From Chloromonas sp. AAM2 (lineage: Eukaryota; Chlorophyta; Chlorophyceae; Chlamydomonadales; Chlamydomonadaceae): a stretch of DNA of 24,475 nucleotides. The first letter of the stretch is position 1. Each line of letters opens with the position of its first letter. Shown one piece after another: positions 11,011 through 21,942 of the stretch. Location of the stretch: assembly GCA_004335635.1 (NCBI GenBank), contig QAXH01006558.1, forward strand, positions 8,501 through 32,975. The letters run 5' to 3'. The notes under the pieces were generated by a model that was given only the letters and a program-made list of their open reading frames with translations, was not told the DNA's origin and made no database searches. The position numbers were made by a program, and so were the translations under genes.

Positions 11011-12440
11011 TGCATCATCTCTGAGACCGTTACCCTTAGTGCCATCTGCATCTGGCCTCAGATTGCTTGGAAATGGAGCTCATCAGCTTTGTGATAAGGT
11101 CCGAAATCTTGCACGTCTGGTCACGCCACGTTCCACTTAGATTGGAAGTTCATTTTATTCGTGGGAGGATACTTTTAGAATCATGGTGAATGAGTAGCGA
11201 GTTTGTATGCGCTCTGCTCATGACGAATTAGTAAACAACAGACATTTCTTGCACTGTGCCGAATGCGTCAAAGCTGCTAGGTTGGAATAAACCACAGTGC
11301 CATATGCACATGGGAGAGCAGCTAAGATGCATCCCATAGGCGCAGGGCACAGCTGGGCAGGCCATGATCCTGAATTTGGAAGGTAAAGGGCTAATCTTGT
11401 GTACTAGTTCACCATCATCATCGTTACATGGCTTTTGCACACTGCAGTTTTGCAGGCTGCGTGCCGCAGACCCAAACAGCCTTGTCGTGTATCAGTTCCA
11501 GTGTGTTTATTTGTGCTTGCTGGCCTCAGTTATGTTGCGGTTTCTGCACGTGTCCTATCGGTCGGTGCTCACGCAAGTAGGTCAGAAGAACCTACAATAA
11601 GCACTCCGTTACCAATTGAACTGAATGAACCTACACGTTTGTTGTCGGGCTAGGCGGTGGCGATTCAGGTGCAGGCGCCACCTGATTGGTAAAGAGTGGA
11701 CTGCAAGTATGTTATTGGTTGTTGGGTGATTATGCCAGCAACGTCATCTGTTTGCTGGTTGGAGGGTTGAGGTGTGTGCTAACTTTGCCAATGATGTGGT
11801 TGCATCAGGCGCTAGTTTGCTTGCATGTGTTAATCAGACTTTGACATGCACAATGTACAGGAGAGTACATAAGGCCCTGCAAGTTGACAGGGTGTAAATG
11901 GGCAATGGGACTGCGTCGAGGAATGTGGACTTGTTCGTTGCAACCGTTGTAATGCTGTATTTCATGTTTCGCAGCTGCTGATGTATCCCTGGCAGCACCG
12001 CATCGCTTCTCGCCAGACCTGCATTCTTGAAGTTTTGAACGTCAATAGATGGATTGCGTGTAGTTGAGCCATCCCAATACCTGTACAGGTACTCTATACA
12101 TTTCAAGGATAAGTAGCACAAAAAAAGACGGCAACGCCTATGGGAAACCATTGAGCAGCTGGCTCAGCTCACAAGGCAGAATCGCATTTGCGCGATCACG
12201 AGGGACAAGCTTTGGCAAGGAGGGAGTGCTCACCAGATAGCACGTCCAACGCAATCATATCAAGCATATGCGTGTTGGCTTACTCCTGCACCTGCTATAG
12301 CTTGGGAACTACACACTATCAGATGACGTCCGGAGCTCTCTTTGTCTTGAATGTGATCTAGCTGTGCTGTCTGCTCTGGGCGACAGAGCTTTAGCTGCAT
12401 TCCAACGGTACAAATCTAGCTGTCCATAAGCCAGATAGGG
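11011..12440. other. PUR 3' flank, no recognised gene
   Basis: No conserved coding frame is visible. AATAAA occurs at 11286-11291, but green algae rarely use it. The first plus-strand TGTAA after the PUR stop is at 11893-11897, about 880 nt away, so the 3' end of the PUR transcript is not clear from sequence. Frames in this stretch are short and interrupted. Confidence 0.4.
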
Positions 12441-12528
12441 AATTGCGCTGGCCAGTCCGTCAGCCTATGGAGACAACCAACATGTGTTACATGACTGCCT
12501 CCAGGCACTACGATGCCACAGCCACTGA
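12439..12528 (+). pseudogene. Possible remnant of a non-LTR retrotransposon reverse-transcriptase C-terminus
   Basis: A 29-codon open stretch reads YGDNQHVLHDCLQALRC near its end. The pattern GD-x-H-V-L-x-x-C resembles the His/Cys motif after the reverse-transcriptase domain in algal LINE elements. Upstream is closed by a stop at 12436 and no RT catalytic motif is visible nearby. The match is to a short pattern only and could be chance. Confidence 0.22.
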
Positions 12529-12696
12529 CCGATGACACAGGCCAGCGGCCACGAGAAAGGACCAAGGTTTTCCCGCGCAACTGGTGGTGCAAACCCCAGT
12601 GCGTGGGACATAGCCAAACCCTACAGCGTTTACTCAGAACTGTGACACTGCTGCACGCACATGGCCTAGCAGGTGCTGTGGCAAATACACTGATAA

Positions 12697-12903
12697 ATGG
12701 CAGTGCACACCATGAAGCACGTCCAACGCAAACATCAACTGATTGCGCAAAAATTTACCCTGGTAAAGGGGAATCCGGCCGTGTCAGCAACGAGTGGTGA
12801 GGCCCTTGTGACCATCACCCCACAGAACACCTTCCGAAAGCATCCCGTTAGCCATATCAATGGCATGAATCGAAAGATTGTCAGGGTTAAGGCCAGTGTC
12901 AGC
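12697..12903 (+). repeat. Dispersed repeat R2, copy 2, with intact reading frame
   Basis: This copy is the inverted partner of 7944-8149. The frame is continuous from KHVQRKHQLIAQKF through TFRKHPVSHINGMNRKIVRV and ends in the TG microsatellite that follows. It is probably a fragment of an unidentified mobile element; no transposase or integrase catalytic residues can be named. Confidence 0.7.

Positions 12904-12904
<1 letters not shown>

Positions 12905-12941
<37 letters not shown>
12905..12941. repeat. (TG)n microsatellite, 37 nt
   Basis: A pure TG dinucleotide tract directly abuts the 3' end of repeat R2 copy 2. The other R2 copy has none at this place, so the tract expanded after the copies separated. 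Confidence 0.95.
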
Positions 12942-12944
<3 letters not shown>

Positions 12945-14660
12945 ATGGCCTTCAGTCCGTTTCATGTCAGCTAGTGAAATGGCAACTCTCACAATGTCAA
13001 CTGTTGATAGCGAATTCCAATCGTTTAAGCGGCATTTTTTTGCCACATGACATTGATTCATGGCCCATTCAAGGCCATGCCGCACTGAAGCGATCACCCG
13101 AAGGCCTGTCTGTCTTATCTCCTAGTTCACCTGCCACGTGCATGATATGCCTGCGTAAATGGCTTGAAGATCAAGGACAAATTGTAGTGAATGCACGAGC
13201 ACGTGTTGTTCTTCCTGCGTGGCCCTGATCTCACTACTACAAGTTCCCGGCACCTGGGCTTCCAAGTATGTTACAATACAGGTTTATTTCATGAGTGTTG
13301 GTGATCCTTCACAATGTTTCATTTCAGGTTGAGGCACAGGTGTAGCTAGTGCATTCATAGCCAGTCCTTTTCTACAGAGATTATTACACGGGGAATTATT
13401 ACAAGCAGCTGCCTGACCAAGTGTTTGCATCTGAACAGTCGATTTGACCTGTCAATTCATGTAAGCAACTCAAGAAAAAAAAAGATGTCACTGGCGTAGA
13501 CTACAGGACGTACAAGTGACAGGTCTTAAGGCCTGCACTCCCTGTCTTGTGACACACATGTTTGCCTGACACACACAGTCACTGTGTGGCCACAGCCCCT
13601 GTGACCACCACGGACAACACTGGTTCCAGTGGTACTCCCAGGAAATGTCCCAGAACTGGCAAACTTCTTTTTTTTCCAGGCTACAACACTCCTTATGGCC
13701 AATCTACAAGCCTGATCATATGCCAAGGTTGTCCGAGTAAGCAAAGGTTATCTGAATGAGCAGGCGATGCCAATCAAGTCCTGTGGCAAGGGCTGGTTGG
13801 CAGTGAGTGGCAGACCAAGACAAATGTGCGGGACACAGCGGAAAGGGCACGTCAGGAGGTTGAATTTAACTAGACTGCAAGTGTGTGACTTCGGGTCCTA
13901 GGACACAGGGCAAGGTTCAGCTCAAGCTTCCACCGCCAAACGTATTCAATACGCCTCACAGTACGCCATGTGGCAGCAGGGTCAGGGCCAAGGCCTCGTT
14001 GGCATGGACACCCAAACAGTAGAATCGGCACTACATACATGCGACAGAGCGTCTTGTGCGGCTATTACAATGGCGTAAGCTCATAGCAACAAGTTGTGTG
14101 CTTTGGCATGGTCCCAAGGTTGCGATTTGGGTCGTAGCATTGGTCCGGTCCATGCAGGCCACCTCATGGCACGAAACGTGATTGGCAAGCATTGTCTGAA
14201 CAGACAACAGACGGCAGTCACAACAGACGGCAGTGTTCTGCCGTTCGCGATGTCAAATTCATTTCACAGAGGTGGTTGGCATGTGGAACCGGCATGGAAC
14301 CGAAGGCTGCTGGTGCTACAACAGCGCCAGAAACCTTAGAAGGCCTTACTAGGTCTGACATGGCTGGAGCAGGGTCTAGAGCAGCCCTTTTGCCACGCAA
14401 GTCTCTGTATTGTGGAGACGTTGACGCGCATTTCGAGTGTGAGGTCGCCCAAAGTTATGAAATCCGCCATATTGAAGGTAACTCTTGTATGAGCACCTTC
14501 ACTCTACCTTCATCTACCCTGTCAAAGTTCATGCAAAGTCGGTGACTAGACGAAGCCCAATCACTAGAGCAGTCAAGTGGAGTTTGAAAAGAAATGATCT
14601 ACAGGTGGTTAACAGACCCACCACTGGGGTGCAATTCCCCTTAAGGTTAAAGACCTGTAA
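12942..14660. other. Repeat-derived intergenic DNA, no recognised gene
   Basis: The region contains repeat R3 copy A (13264-13376), one copy of the 21-nt intron-end motif (13646-13666) and a short direct repeat ACAGACGGCAGT (twice at about 14207-14233). Open frames here are short and unlike known proteins. Confidence 0.5.
13264..13376 (+). repeat. Dispersed repeat R3, copy A
   Basis: It matches 21014-21210 in the same orientation: TATGTTACAA.ACAGGTTTATTTCA, then GTGATCCTTCACAATGTTTC, then GGTTGAGGCACAGGTGTAGC and CCTTTTCTACA. This copy lacks about 88 nt present in the middle of copy B. Confidence 0.88.
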
Positions 14661-15331
14661 TGCGCTGGCACCCTTACAGATCCTCCACTTACCAATCGCC
14701 ATGCTGCTGTACGCACTGGTAGACTGGCTCCGCATGATGTTGATTTTTTGTGCAACATGAGATGCCAATCCATGAGGCCTGGGATGGTGGCTAAATGTGG
14801 TGTGGAGGTGTCATGCCGATGAACTCCTTGTGCAGGTACATTTTGCACTGTGTCGTACGCACTGCAGCCGCCATCATCTGTCGTTTACTGGGAGTTACAA
14901 GGGATGATGCACTATTAGGCAACCGCTGTAGGTAACCCCGTGGAATTTCACGAACGTTGGCGGGGAGGCCTGCCGTCAGTCTTCTTTTGCGCCTTGATAG
15001 GTTTCTGGCCTTTTCAGGAAAGCGGCATAACCATTTCAAGTGTCATCTGCATACGGCTGCGCACACTGAATCGCATACACGCACAGCTACAGCAGATCCG
15101 CTTTGTCATTGTAATTGGCATCACGTGCCACATATAAAACTGCTACTATAGAGCCAACCTACCATTCCATGTCCTTTGTCCATTGTACCCTGCGCGTCTC
15201 CGTCAGAACGGCCTACCAGTCTCCAGTGCCAAATATATATGCATATATACACAGTGTGTGACCAAATCTCGCACCAGCTCCACCGCTGCTTCTAAGGGCT
15301 GGAAGACCCCTGGTGTGTGTACAAGTTGGGG
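14661..15331 (+). repeat. Dispersed repeat R1, copy B (second copy of the PUR promoter segment)
   Basis: This is a direct-orientation copy of 8473-9046. It keeps the G-box and TATA box (15122-15139) and the sequence after them up to CCAGTCTCCAGTG. An AT-rich insertion of about 85 nt (from about 15229, starting CCAAATATATAT) follows. The match then resumes with TGTGTACAAGTTGGGG at about 15316. No PUR coding sequence follows, so this promoter copy has no visible gene. Confidence 0.92.
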
Positions 15332-15944
15332 TACTCCAACACCGTGGTAGAACAATGCACACATACACACGCACAATACCATGTCAGGTACAACAATCGC
15401 ATCACAACTGAGAATTACACATAACGATTGTCCCAGAACTGGCAAAACTCGTTTTTTTACCCCTTGCAGTGAAAGACCTGTATTAGATGCAATCAAAGGA
15501 AATTACTCACTGGTGGCACAGAAGTGCGTCAAATGGCTCTGCTACCGTGTACCACTGGCACCGTACCCAAACTCATGATAAAGAGCTTTCAAGAAATAGA
15601 TGAACGGACAACAAGATCCTAGAAATAAAAGAACGGACAAGAGAGGCTGATCTGAGGCTTTGATGACATGTTCACGTTGAAGTTGCGTTTGTCTTGGCTA
15701 CTCAGTGGCAGTACTATTTCTAGTGTACAACTCAGTCACTGGTCTAGTCTGGTCAACACAACACAGGACAACAGCATAAAACAGGCAGCAGGAAATGGGC
15801 CCAAGAAATTTGTCATGATGCTGGTTCGCGTGGGTGACCAGCCTGGTCAATAGGTGGCCGGTCACCACACAACAAGTTCAGCTCAACCAGGCTCAAACCA
15901 CACACACAGCCAACCATGAACGGCCCGGCAGCCAACCAAGCCAA
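15332..15944. other. Downstream flank of zinc-ribbon gene, no other gene seen
   Basis: The stretch holds one copy of the 21-nt intron-end motif with its T-run (about 15429-15457). Reversed TGTAA (TTACA) at 15415-15419 could be the minus-strand gene's poly(A) signal, but it lies about 530 nt past its stop. A short repeated phrase (GAACGGACAA) occurs twice around 15602 and 15630. Confidence 0.4.
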
Positions 15945-17166
15945 CTATGAACCAAGAAAAGTTATGATATCAGTGATCGCAGTCTTCCCCACCGACTTAG
16001 CCTTATCCTGCATCTTTTTCCATTTCTCTGCTTCTATGGCTGCTGCCTGCGCCTCACACCCGGCCTCAAACGCCTGCACTAGAGCATTGATTTCTTTGTT
16101 TGGCGCAGCGGGCAGCATGCTGCTCTGCACTGGCGGCAGGTTGAGCCGCAGTGCTGGCACAATGCGCTCCCAATGCAGCAGCTGCCCAATGGGATCACGC
16201 AGCACGGCAAAGCGCAGCCATGCCATGGCTCCGTCACGTGTAAGCGCAACTTGATGAGACGTTTTACCGCCATAAGCGACCACGGGAACCAAGCGGGCCT
16301 GGCAGTTGAAGCTCTGGAACATCCGCAGCAGCGTCTCCTGTTGGCGGCATAGACAGCAAGAAAAAGCGGCTGAACCTTTGTCAAAATTTGATCGAGCCTC
16401 ATATCATAGCACAACTCAACATAACATGACATTACATAATGTCTTGTTCTATGTGGCCGATGCGCGTTAAGAGGGTAGCATATCTTATCCTATTTTGTCA
16501 TAGCTACTGCAGGTGTGCTTTGATTGAGTGCGCCGGGACCAGCGGGGTATCACCTGTGCGCGGCCCTGAAGAGCAGAAGTGCCCAGACTGCCAATCTTGT
16601 CTAGGTGCACAAGCTTTGGATACTCGAACCATCCTGTGCACAACACGACAATCAGGAAGACTTAGTCTTGAATGCCGCACAGCTGCTTTTGCGCATGCCC
16701 AGCATTTAGGCCACCAACCTGTTCCTTTCGGATCAATTGTTGCGTCCAGGGCATCTAGTACTGCGGATGCATACTTAGTGAACACAGGCGTTGGCTCGCC
16801 GCGTGCATCCAAAAAAGTGAAAGCACTCGCAGGCGGGTTCGTGCTGATTGCTTGCTGGGGTAATCCAGGGGTAAGGGTTGGCTGGCCCCGCCCATCACAT
16901 GGTACATCAGCACTCGGAAGCAGGCCGGGGTACTTCTGCTGGCTCAGTGGTGCTGAGCTGTTTGTGCTGATCGGTTGCAGAGATGACCCACTCGCAAGCG
17001 GGCTGGGGTAGGTCTGCTGGCTCAGTGGTCCTGGGCTGAATGGTTTGAATGATTGCTGAGCTGATTCTGGGGTTGCGCTTGAGGCGTTGATGGTTGCTGT
17101 TCCGCATTGTGGACAGAACCTGTAGGCGCTCTCGCAGTTAAAGCCGCAGTCATGGCAGAACACCAT
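15945..17166 (-). CDS. Zinc-ribbon protein with Pro/Ser/Gln-rich linker and conserved-looking C-terminal domain, 3 exons, 306 aa
   Basis: Exons in gene order: 17166-16719, 16633-16554, 16337-15945. Introns are GT..AG (85 and 216 nt), with phases 1 then 0 closing exactly. The N-terminus MVFCHDCGFNC...FCPQCG is a zinc ribbon with Cys4, Cys7, Cys18 and Cys21. A Pro/Ser/Gln linker with imperfect repeats (PLSQQTYPSPLAS, PLSQQKYPGLLPS) follows up to about residue 115. The C-terminal part starts with FLDARGEPTPVFTKYASAVL, continues across both introns (GTGWFEYPKLVHL, then ETLLRMFQ), and has ALTRDGAMAWLRFAVLRDP and a charged terminal helix. The FLD-x-x-G-x-PTP...LT-x-x-G-x-x-x-W pattern resembles a domain of unknown function known from fungi (DUF7514-like); this is a tentative recollection. 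An in-frame upstream ATG at 17250 would add 28 hydrophobic residues. I prefer 17166 because zinc-ribbon proteins usually begin right at the ribbon. Function is unknown. Confidence 0.75.
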
Positions 17167-18336
17167 CCTTTTCAGGTCACTAATCCAAAGTCTGAACAGG
17201 TTAGATAATCCCGCACTGCAGATACCCAGCAAGCCCCAGCAAGCCCACATGAGCGGTTACAAGCGCGTTGCAATCGTAACGTCCCGGCGATAGATGTACG
17301 TAGGCTGTAGGCCGGAGAAACAGGTACTTTTAAAGTGGGCTTTGTGTTGCTTTGTACGAGAACGCAGTAGATCCGTAGGCCTTTGATCGCCGTCGAATTG
17401 CGAGCAGCGCTGTGTTAGAAGGCACGACTCAGAATCTGAGCACCTTGGCGGGCGGACTTCCGACACCGCAGGACGCAGCGGTATGGAGCGTTGATGTTTG
17501 CATGCGTGTTGTGAATGCCACTGAGAGGCGCCTGTCTCGTGCGCTGCGGAGTGTCTGTTGAGGGTGGTCAGTGGGCCACTGCCATGCTAACCCTAGGGGC
17601 CGCACAGCTGCGTATTATTATGCTCAATGTTCTCAATCTTACACGTATGTGCTGGCATGGTTGATGTGATGCTCTCACTGTACTGAATGGGCTGGGCATC
17701 CTGCCTCCTCCCGCATTCCCTGCCGTGCAGTCCTGCCAGGACTCTCCCAAACATCCCTCACATGCAGCAGTGGTCATTCTGATGGTGATGGTACAGCAGC
17801 AACGGCTGCTGGAGTGGGGTTGCTGCCGCCTGTTCCCATCCTCCCTAACTCTGGCTACTGATCACTTTCACTGCTTCCGAATCACGAGTCCACTGCTTCT
17901 TATCCCAATGATTCTTAATCAGTCCCACCGGTTCCCACTCCCACTGGTTGCTAGCCACTGACTGGTGGCCTAACGGCAAGTGGCATCCTTGCCGAATTGC
18001 AAAAAAAAAATTATGGATGTGCCTATCAGGTTCGCTCCTGCCCATTTCTGCACTTGAAGTGTTTCATAATGAATTTGTGGTGTGGCCAGTTGGCACTGGC
18101 ATGACCTGCCTGTGCTGCGTTATCACTTGCCTTGAATCCTGGTTACGCCCTGTTAAACATAAGACGCCATGCTGTGCTGGATGCGGCACTCCTTTGCATA
18201 GTTTGTCAATGCTGTCACCACCTATTACTGCACCTTCAGCGCAAGCGCCGTCTGGTTTTGATCAGGTGGCATGAGCTGGTCGTGAGGACTTCAGTGTCAC
18301 TCTCTCGTGTAATCGCAGTGGCGCGCTTGGGATTAA
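17167..18336. other. Region between zinc-ribbon gene (5' side) and eL13 gene (3' side), no gene recognised
   Basis: This spacer should contain the promoter and leader of the minus-strand zinc-ribbon gene. I see no clear TATA box. An A11 run lies at about 18000-18010 and CCACTG/CCACTGG units cluster at about 17890-17970. Open frames on both strands are short and not protein-like. Confidence 0.4.
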
Positions 18337-18341
18337 TTACA
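18337..18341 (-). terminator. TGTAA poly(A) signal of the eL13 gene
   Basis: On the minus strand TGTAA lies 92 nt after the eL13 stop codon, the usual spacing for a chlorophyte nuclear gene. Confidence 0.6.
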
Positions 18342-18432
18342 CAGCACATGAAGCAGCATCCAGCCATGTGCCATGCTGTGCACCAACAAACGTGCCTAGT
18401 TCCTCTAACCGTCCTGCACCAACAGCCCAAGC

Positions 18433-20489
18433 TTATTGGTTGGCCTCTGCCTCCTTGGCGGCGTCCCTTGCCTTCTTGGCGCGAGGGCCCACCTGGCGGG
18501 CGTTCATACGCTCGACACGCAGCTTGCGGAACGCACTGGCATCCTGCGTGAGGTGAAACCAGCAGTAATGATTGCTAGACCGAGGTTGTGACATGCGAAT
18601 AACGATTGCTTGACGAAGCCCAGCCAGGCAGGTTGTCCAGTGTGCACGCAACATGTGTGCACTAGGACAGCCGCACATGTAGAATTCATGCATGCATATA
18701 CGCAAGCATGCATGATGCTCAGGTCATGTGTGCCATATGCAACCATGTGATGATGCAAGCATTCTGTAGTATTGATTTAATGCAGAATTCTATCTAATCA
18801 GCAGCAACCTGCTGCTTATGCCCTGCACCAATCCTTGCTTCGGATTGCTATCAATTCCATCTTAACCCAGATAAAAGCCGCGATAGTTCAGCTGCGTTTG
18901 ATGCACTCACTGAAGTCAATCACTGCCAATCTGCCTCCCAGGCAGCCTGCTTATCTAGACCTGTGTATACTGTAGACCAGAATTTGCTGTGTATAATCAC
19001 CTTCATGTCCTTGGTGACCTTGACCAGCTGGACTGTGGGCTTCTCGACAGTGATGGGCTGCAGGGGGCCTGTGTACTGGGGCACACTCCTGGCCTCCTCA
19101 ATGGATGCCTCGAACGCCTGCGCAAGTCACAAACAGAAGCAGGCGCCACACTGTTCACCAGCCCTCTGATTAGTTCACCAGCCTCACGAAATGCATGCTC
19201 ATTGTGTCAAGGCTGACATAATCAAAACCAACATGGCTGACATGGCATGCCCAGCTGCAACCAGAACTGACAAAGCATCAGCGGAGCAGCCTCCCTAGAA
19301 CAATGCGCCTCATGCAACCATTCCCCAGCGAATGCTGTTGTATTGTCCCCGGCACATGCCAGGAACGGGAAGATCCTTGCAGCATGACGTGGATCCCATG
19401 GGGCACAAGGGGCCATCTCTGTCGAACTGCCACATGGTTGAAACCCATTCCAGAAACACGTCATAATAAGCTTCTACATGGCCATATATTTCATACCCTA
19501 CAACCCATGCTGCATACATGCCCAGATGCTGAAGACTGCTCCTGCCCTGTCCTTGCCCCGTACCTTGGGCTTCTTCGCGTTGCGAGGGAAGATCACCACG
19601 TTGCTGCGGTACGCCTTCAAGCGGGCAACGTTCAGCTGCACAGGGCATACACCAGACACTTTGGATGCATCAACAGCACCTGGTCAGTGCTGTCATGCAA
19701 AAGCTGACGGCATGACTACAGAATGTCCTCACCTGCAGGCCCTCCAAAGACCTGTTCTTGCGGCGGTGATCCACAGCAATGCCGATGCTGGGGGCGAACT
19801 TGGCGGGGATGCCAGCCTCCTGCGGACATGCATGCAGAGATATGATACATCCATCCACCAGAAAGAGCGCGACTGCCAGACTGCCGTGGCTGTAGATTTG
19901 CTATAGGAAATGAAGCAGCATTCCAAGCAACCTCTTCACTAGCAGCTGCGCCCATGCAACGCCATGCTGGACAAGATCTGCAAGGGGGCCGACCTCGTCT
20001 CTAGCGCGATGCGCTTCAACCAAAATGCTGAGCTCACGCTAGCGTTTGAAGCATGCTGTGTGCTGCGCGCGTTCAGGAGCTGAGCAATGGCAGATGAGCA
20101 CTACGTGCCGCCTCCAAACCGCCCATGAGGCCAACTGTACTGTTGCTGCTCCCTCGCCCGCACCTTCAGCTCAACCAGGCTGAAGCCCCTGCCCAGGCGC
20201 TGCTTCATGTTGTACCTCACGGTTTGTCCCCGAACAACAGGCTTCAGCACGCCAGCAGATGGGCGAGGGAAAATCGCCTTGGCCTTCTCAGCACGAGCTG
20301 CATGCGGCCAAAAACCAGAGTATTGTGGCGAACGTGCTGGCGGATGGCAGATCACCTCTTGCGGAGCGCAAAAAACCCACCCTTCCTCCTGCGGACTTTG
20401 CGGGCTGGCTGGTTGAACCAGGTCCTGACGTTGAACTGCCATTTCTTGTGGAAGTGCAAATTGGGCACTTGGTTGTTGTGCCGCACCAT
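18433..20489 (-). CDS. RPL13: 60S ribosomal protein eL13, 6 exons, 209 aa, complete
   Basis: Exons in gene order: 20489-20381, 20297-20164, 19819-19733, 19635-19564, 19117-19001, 18543-18433. All introns are GT..AG and phases close, giving 209 aa, the normal eL13 length (about 206-211). Family signatures run in order: [18 protein letters not shown] and [10 protein letters not shown] (residues 1-31), [18 protein letters not shown] and [17 protein letters not shown] (about 45-81), [20 protein letters not shown] then RSLEGLQ (82-110), [17 protein letters not shown] (111-128), [15 protein letters not shown] (about 155-169) and [19 protein letters not shown] near the C-terminus. eL13 is a structural protein of the large cytosolic ribosomal subunit, near the 5.8S/28S rRNA. 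A good acceptor (TTTCGCAG) lies 14 nt upstream of the ATG, so a 5' leader intron is likely. I looked for intronic box C/D snoRNAs and found no convincing one. Confidence 0.97.
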
Positions 20490-21942
20490 TTTCCAGGCTC
20501 CTGCGAAAGCGAGAGCTCTTTAAGGGCTTCGGATCGGAGGGGTTGCTTGCACCGGCCTTGCTGCACAAGCATACCACGCACCTCAACAGCTGTGGCTTCC
20601 GCAGCTGCTGGAAAAGGACTGTACGCTAGTGCAGCAAGCGGCCAAGGGCTGAGGCAGTACACGTTTCTGCCTGTCCGTTTTGCGGTGGCTGCTTGCGCTT
20701 CGACAGCTGTAATTTCTCTTGTTAATCACGCATCTAATGATTGAGAAGTGGAAACTTGCTTTAGATCGGAAGGAGGGTTGTGTTGCCAGCACATGGACTT
20801 GCTGTCCAAGTGCAGATTCCCAGTTGAGCGACCCGGATATGAGTGACTCTCTTCTTGCTGTAGGGCCAACGAAATGATTGACCATTTTGACCATTTCTGC
20901 ATTGCACACGTTTTGTGGGTGGTGATATCCTACTTGTATCGAAGAGCCGGTCGGCTACACAGCAATCATTCGGCTGGTGGTCGAGTTCACACAACACAAA
21001 GTGCCTGGACCTACAAATATGTTACAACACAGGTTTATTTCACGGGCAAGCGTCTATTTTACAAGGGCCAAGGTGCTTAAGACAGTCAGTGTGTGCAGCA
21101 CTGCAGCAATGTTTTTTTCACACTTTACGTGTAGGTGATCCTTCACAATGTTTCATCTCAGGTTGAGGCACAGGTGTAGCTAGTGCATTCCTAGCCCGTC
21201 CTTTTCTACAATCGACAATGTAGAGATCAGTACACGGGCTGACGCACTAGAGGCGATCGATCGAAGCCCATGTAAAGTGGTAAAGATCTAGCTACAGCGG
21301 TGGTCACGAGTCGATAGTGCTGTGCGTGGGGCGACCGTGGCTGTGCACAGCAGGGCTTGATTGTACAAGCTTTCCTTAGATACCACGTGTGCATTCAGTT
21401 CAGACTGGTGGTCACTGAACAGGTATTGTATTGAATAGTACCCAAATCCCTTACAGGCCCTGGGATATTTAAGGCATCATATGGATGCCAAGCAGGTTCT
21501 GTATAGAGTCAGCATATTATGAATAGAGCAACTGCAAACCTTCTGTCAGGAACTGCGTGTCACAACACGTTTAAGAGCAGGAGTGGCAGCAAGGATACAC
21601 CTGCCATGCCTCCCTGCAACATATTGAGACAAGCCTGCCAGAAGCGACACCAACGGCTCGGGCCCTGACGCTTCAAGCATCAGGTGCCTGCATCATGGCT
21701 TGCAGGGCTCTACTTGATCTACTCTATCCACCACACTGACCCCCGTCCACACCAGGTTTGACGCGGTCTCTGCCTTGTCTAAATCCAGGAGCAATAGAAC
21801 TGCCACCCAAGTAGCCCTTGCTGGAAAAAGGCTGCGTCAGCTGGACATGCCAATCGTGCCGTTTGGCAGCTGCTGAGGCCAAAGCTCACCGGCCACTGAG
21901 GAACAGCGAACGCTGCTCAGCCTCGCTGCATCCCACCGCCTG
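20490..21942. other. eL13 upstream region plus repeat-bearing spacer, no recognised gene
   Basis: The part next to 20490 should hold the eL13 promoter and 5' leader. Repeat R3 copy B occupies 21014-21210. The end-repeat ACGGGCTGACGCACTAG is at 21234-21250. A minus-strand TGTAA (TTACA at 21451-21455) is a possible poly(A) signal for CAP-H, about 490 nt past its stop. No conserved coding frame is visible. Confidence 0.45.
21014..21210 (+). repeat. Dispersed repeat R3, copy B
   Basis: This is the direct-orientation partner of 13264-13376 with about 88 extra nt in the middle. Its right side leads within 25 nt into the 17-nt end-repeat shared with 7146-7162. Confidence 0.88.

Noticed and set aside
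8473..15331. Direct repeats flanking PUR interpreted as LTRs of a retrotransposon
   Set aside because: No gag, protease, reverse transcriptase or integrase motifs lie between them, no clear TG..CA ends or primer-binding site are visible, and the copies differ by large indels.
16504..17250. Single-exon reading of the zinc-ribbon gene, 248 codons
   Set aside because: Past 16719 the frame reads intron sequence. Splicing at 16719/16633 and 16554/16337 gives a better, phase-consistent protein.
18544..20380. snoRNA genes in eL13 introns
   Set aside because: Ribosomal-protein introns often host box C/D snoRNAs, but I found no pair of box C (RTGATGA) and box D (CTGA) at proper spacing on the gene strand.
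20101..20586. Minus-strand open frame of 161 codons
   Set aside because: It reads through two eL13 exons and an intron in mixed frames. Only [18 protein letters not shown] and its flanks are real coding sequence; the rest is intron or shadow frame.
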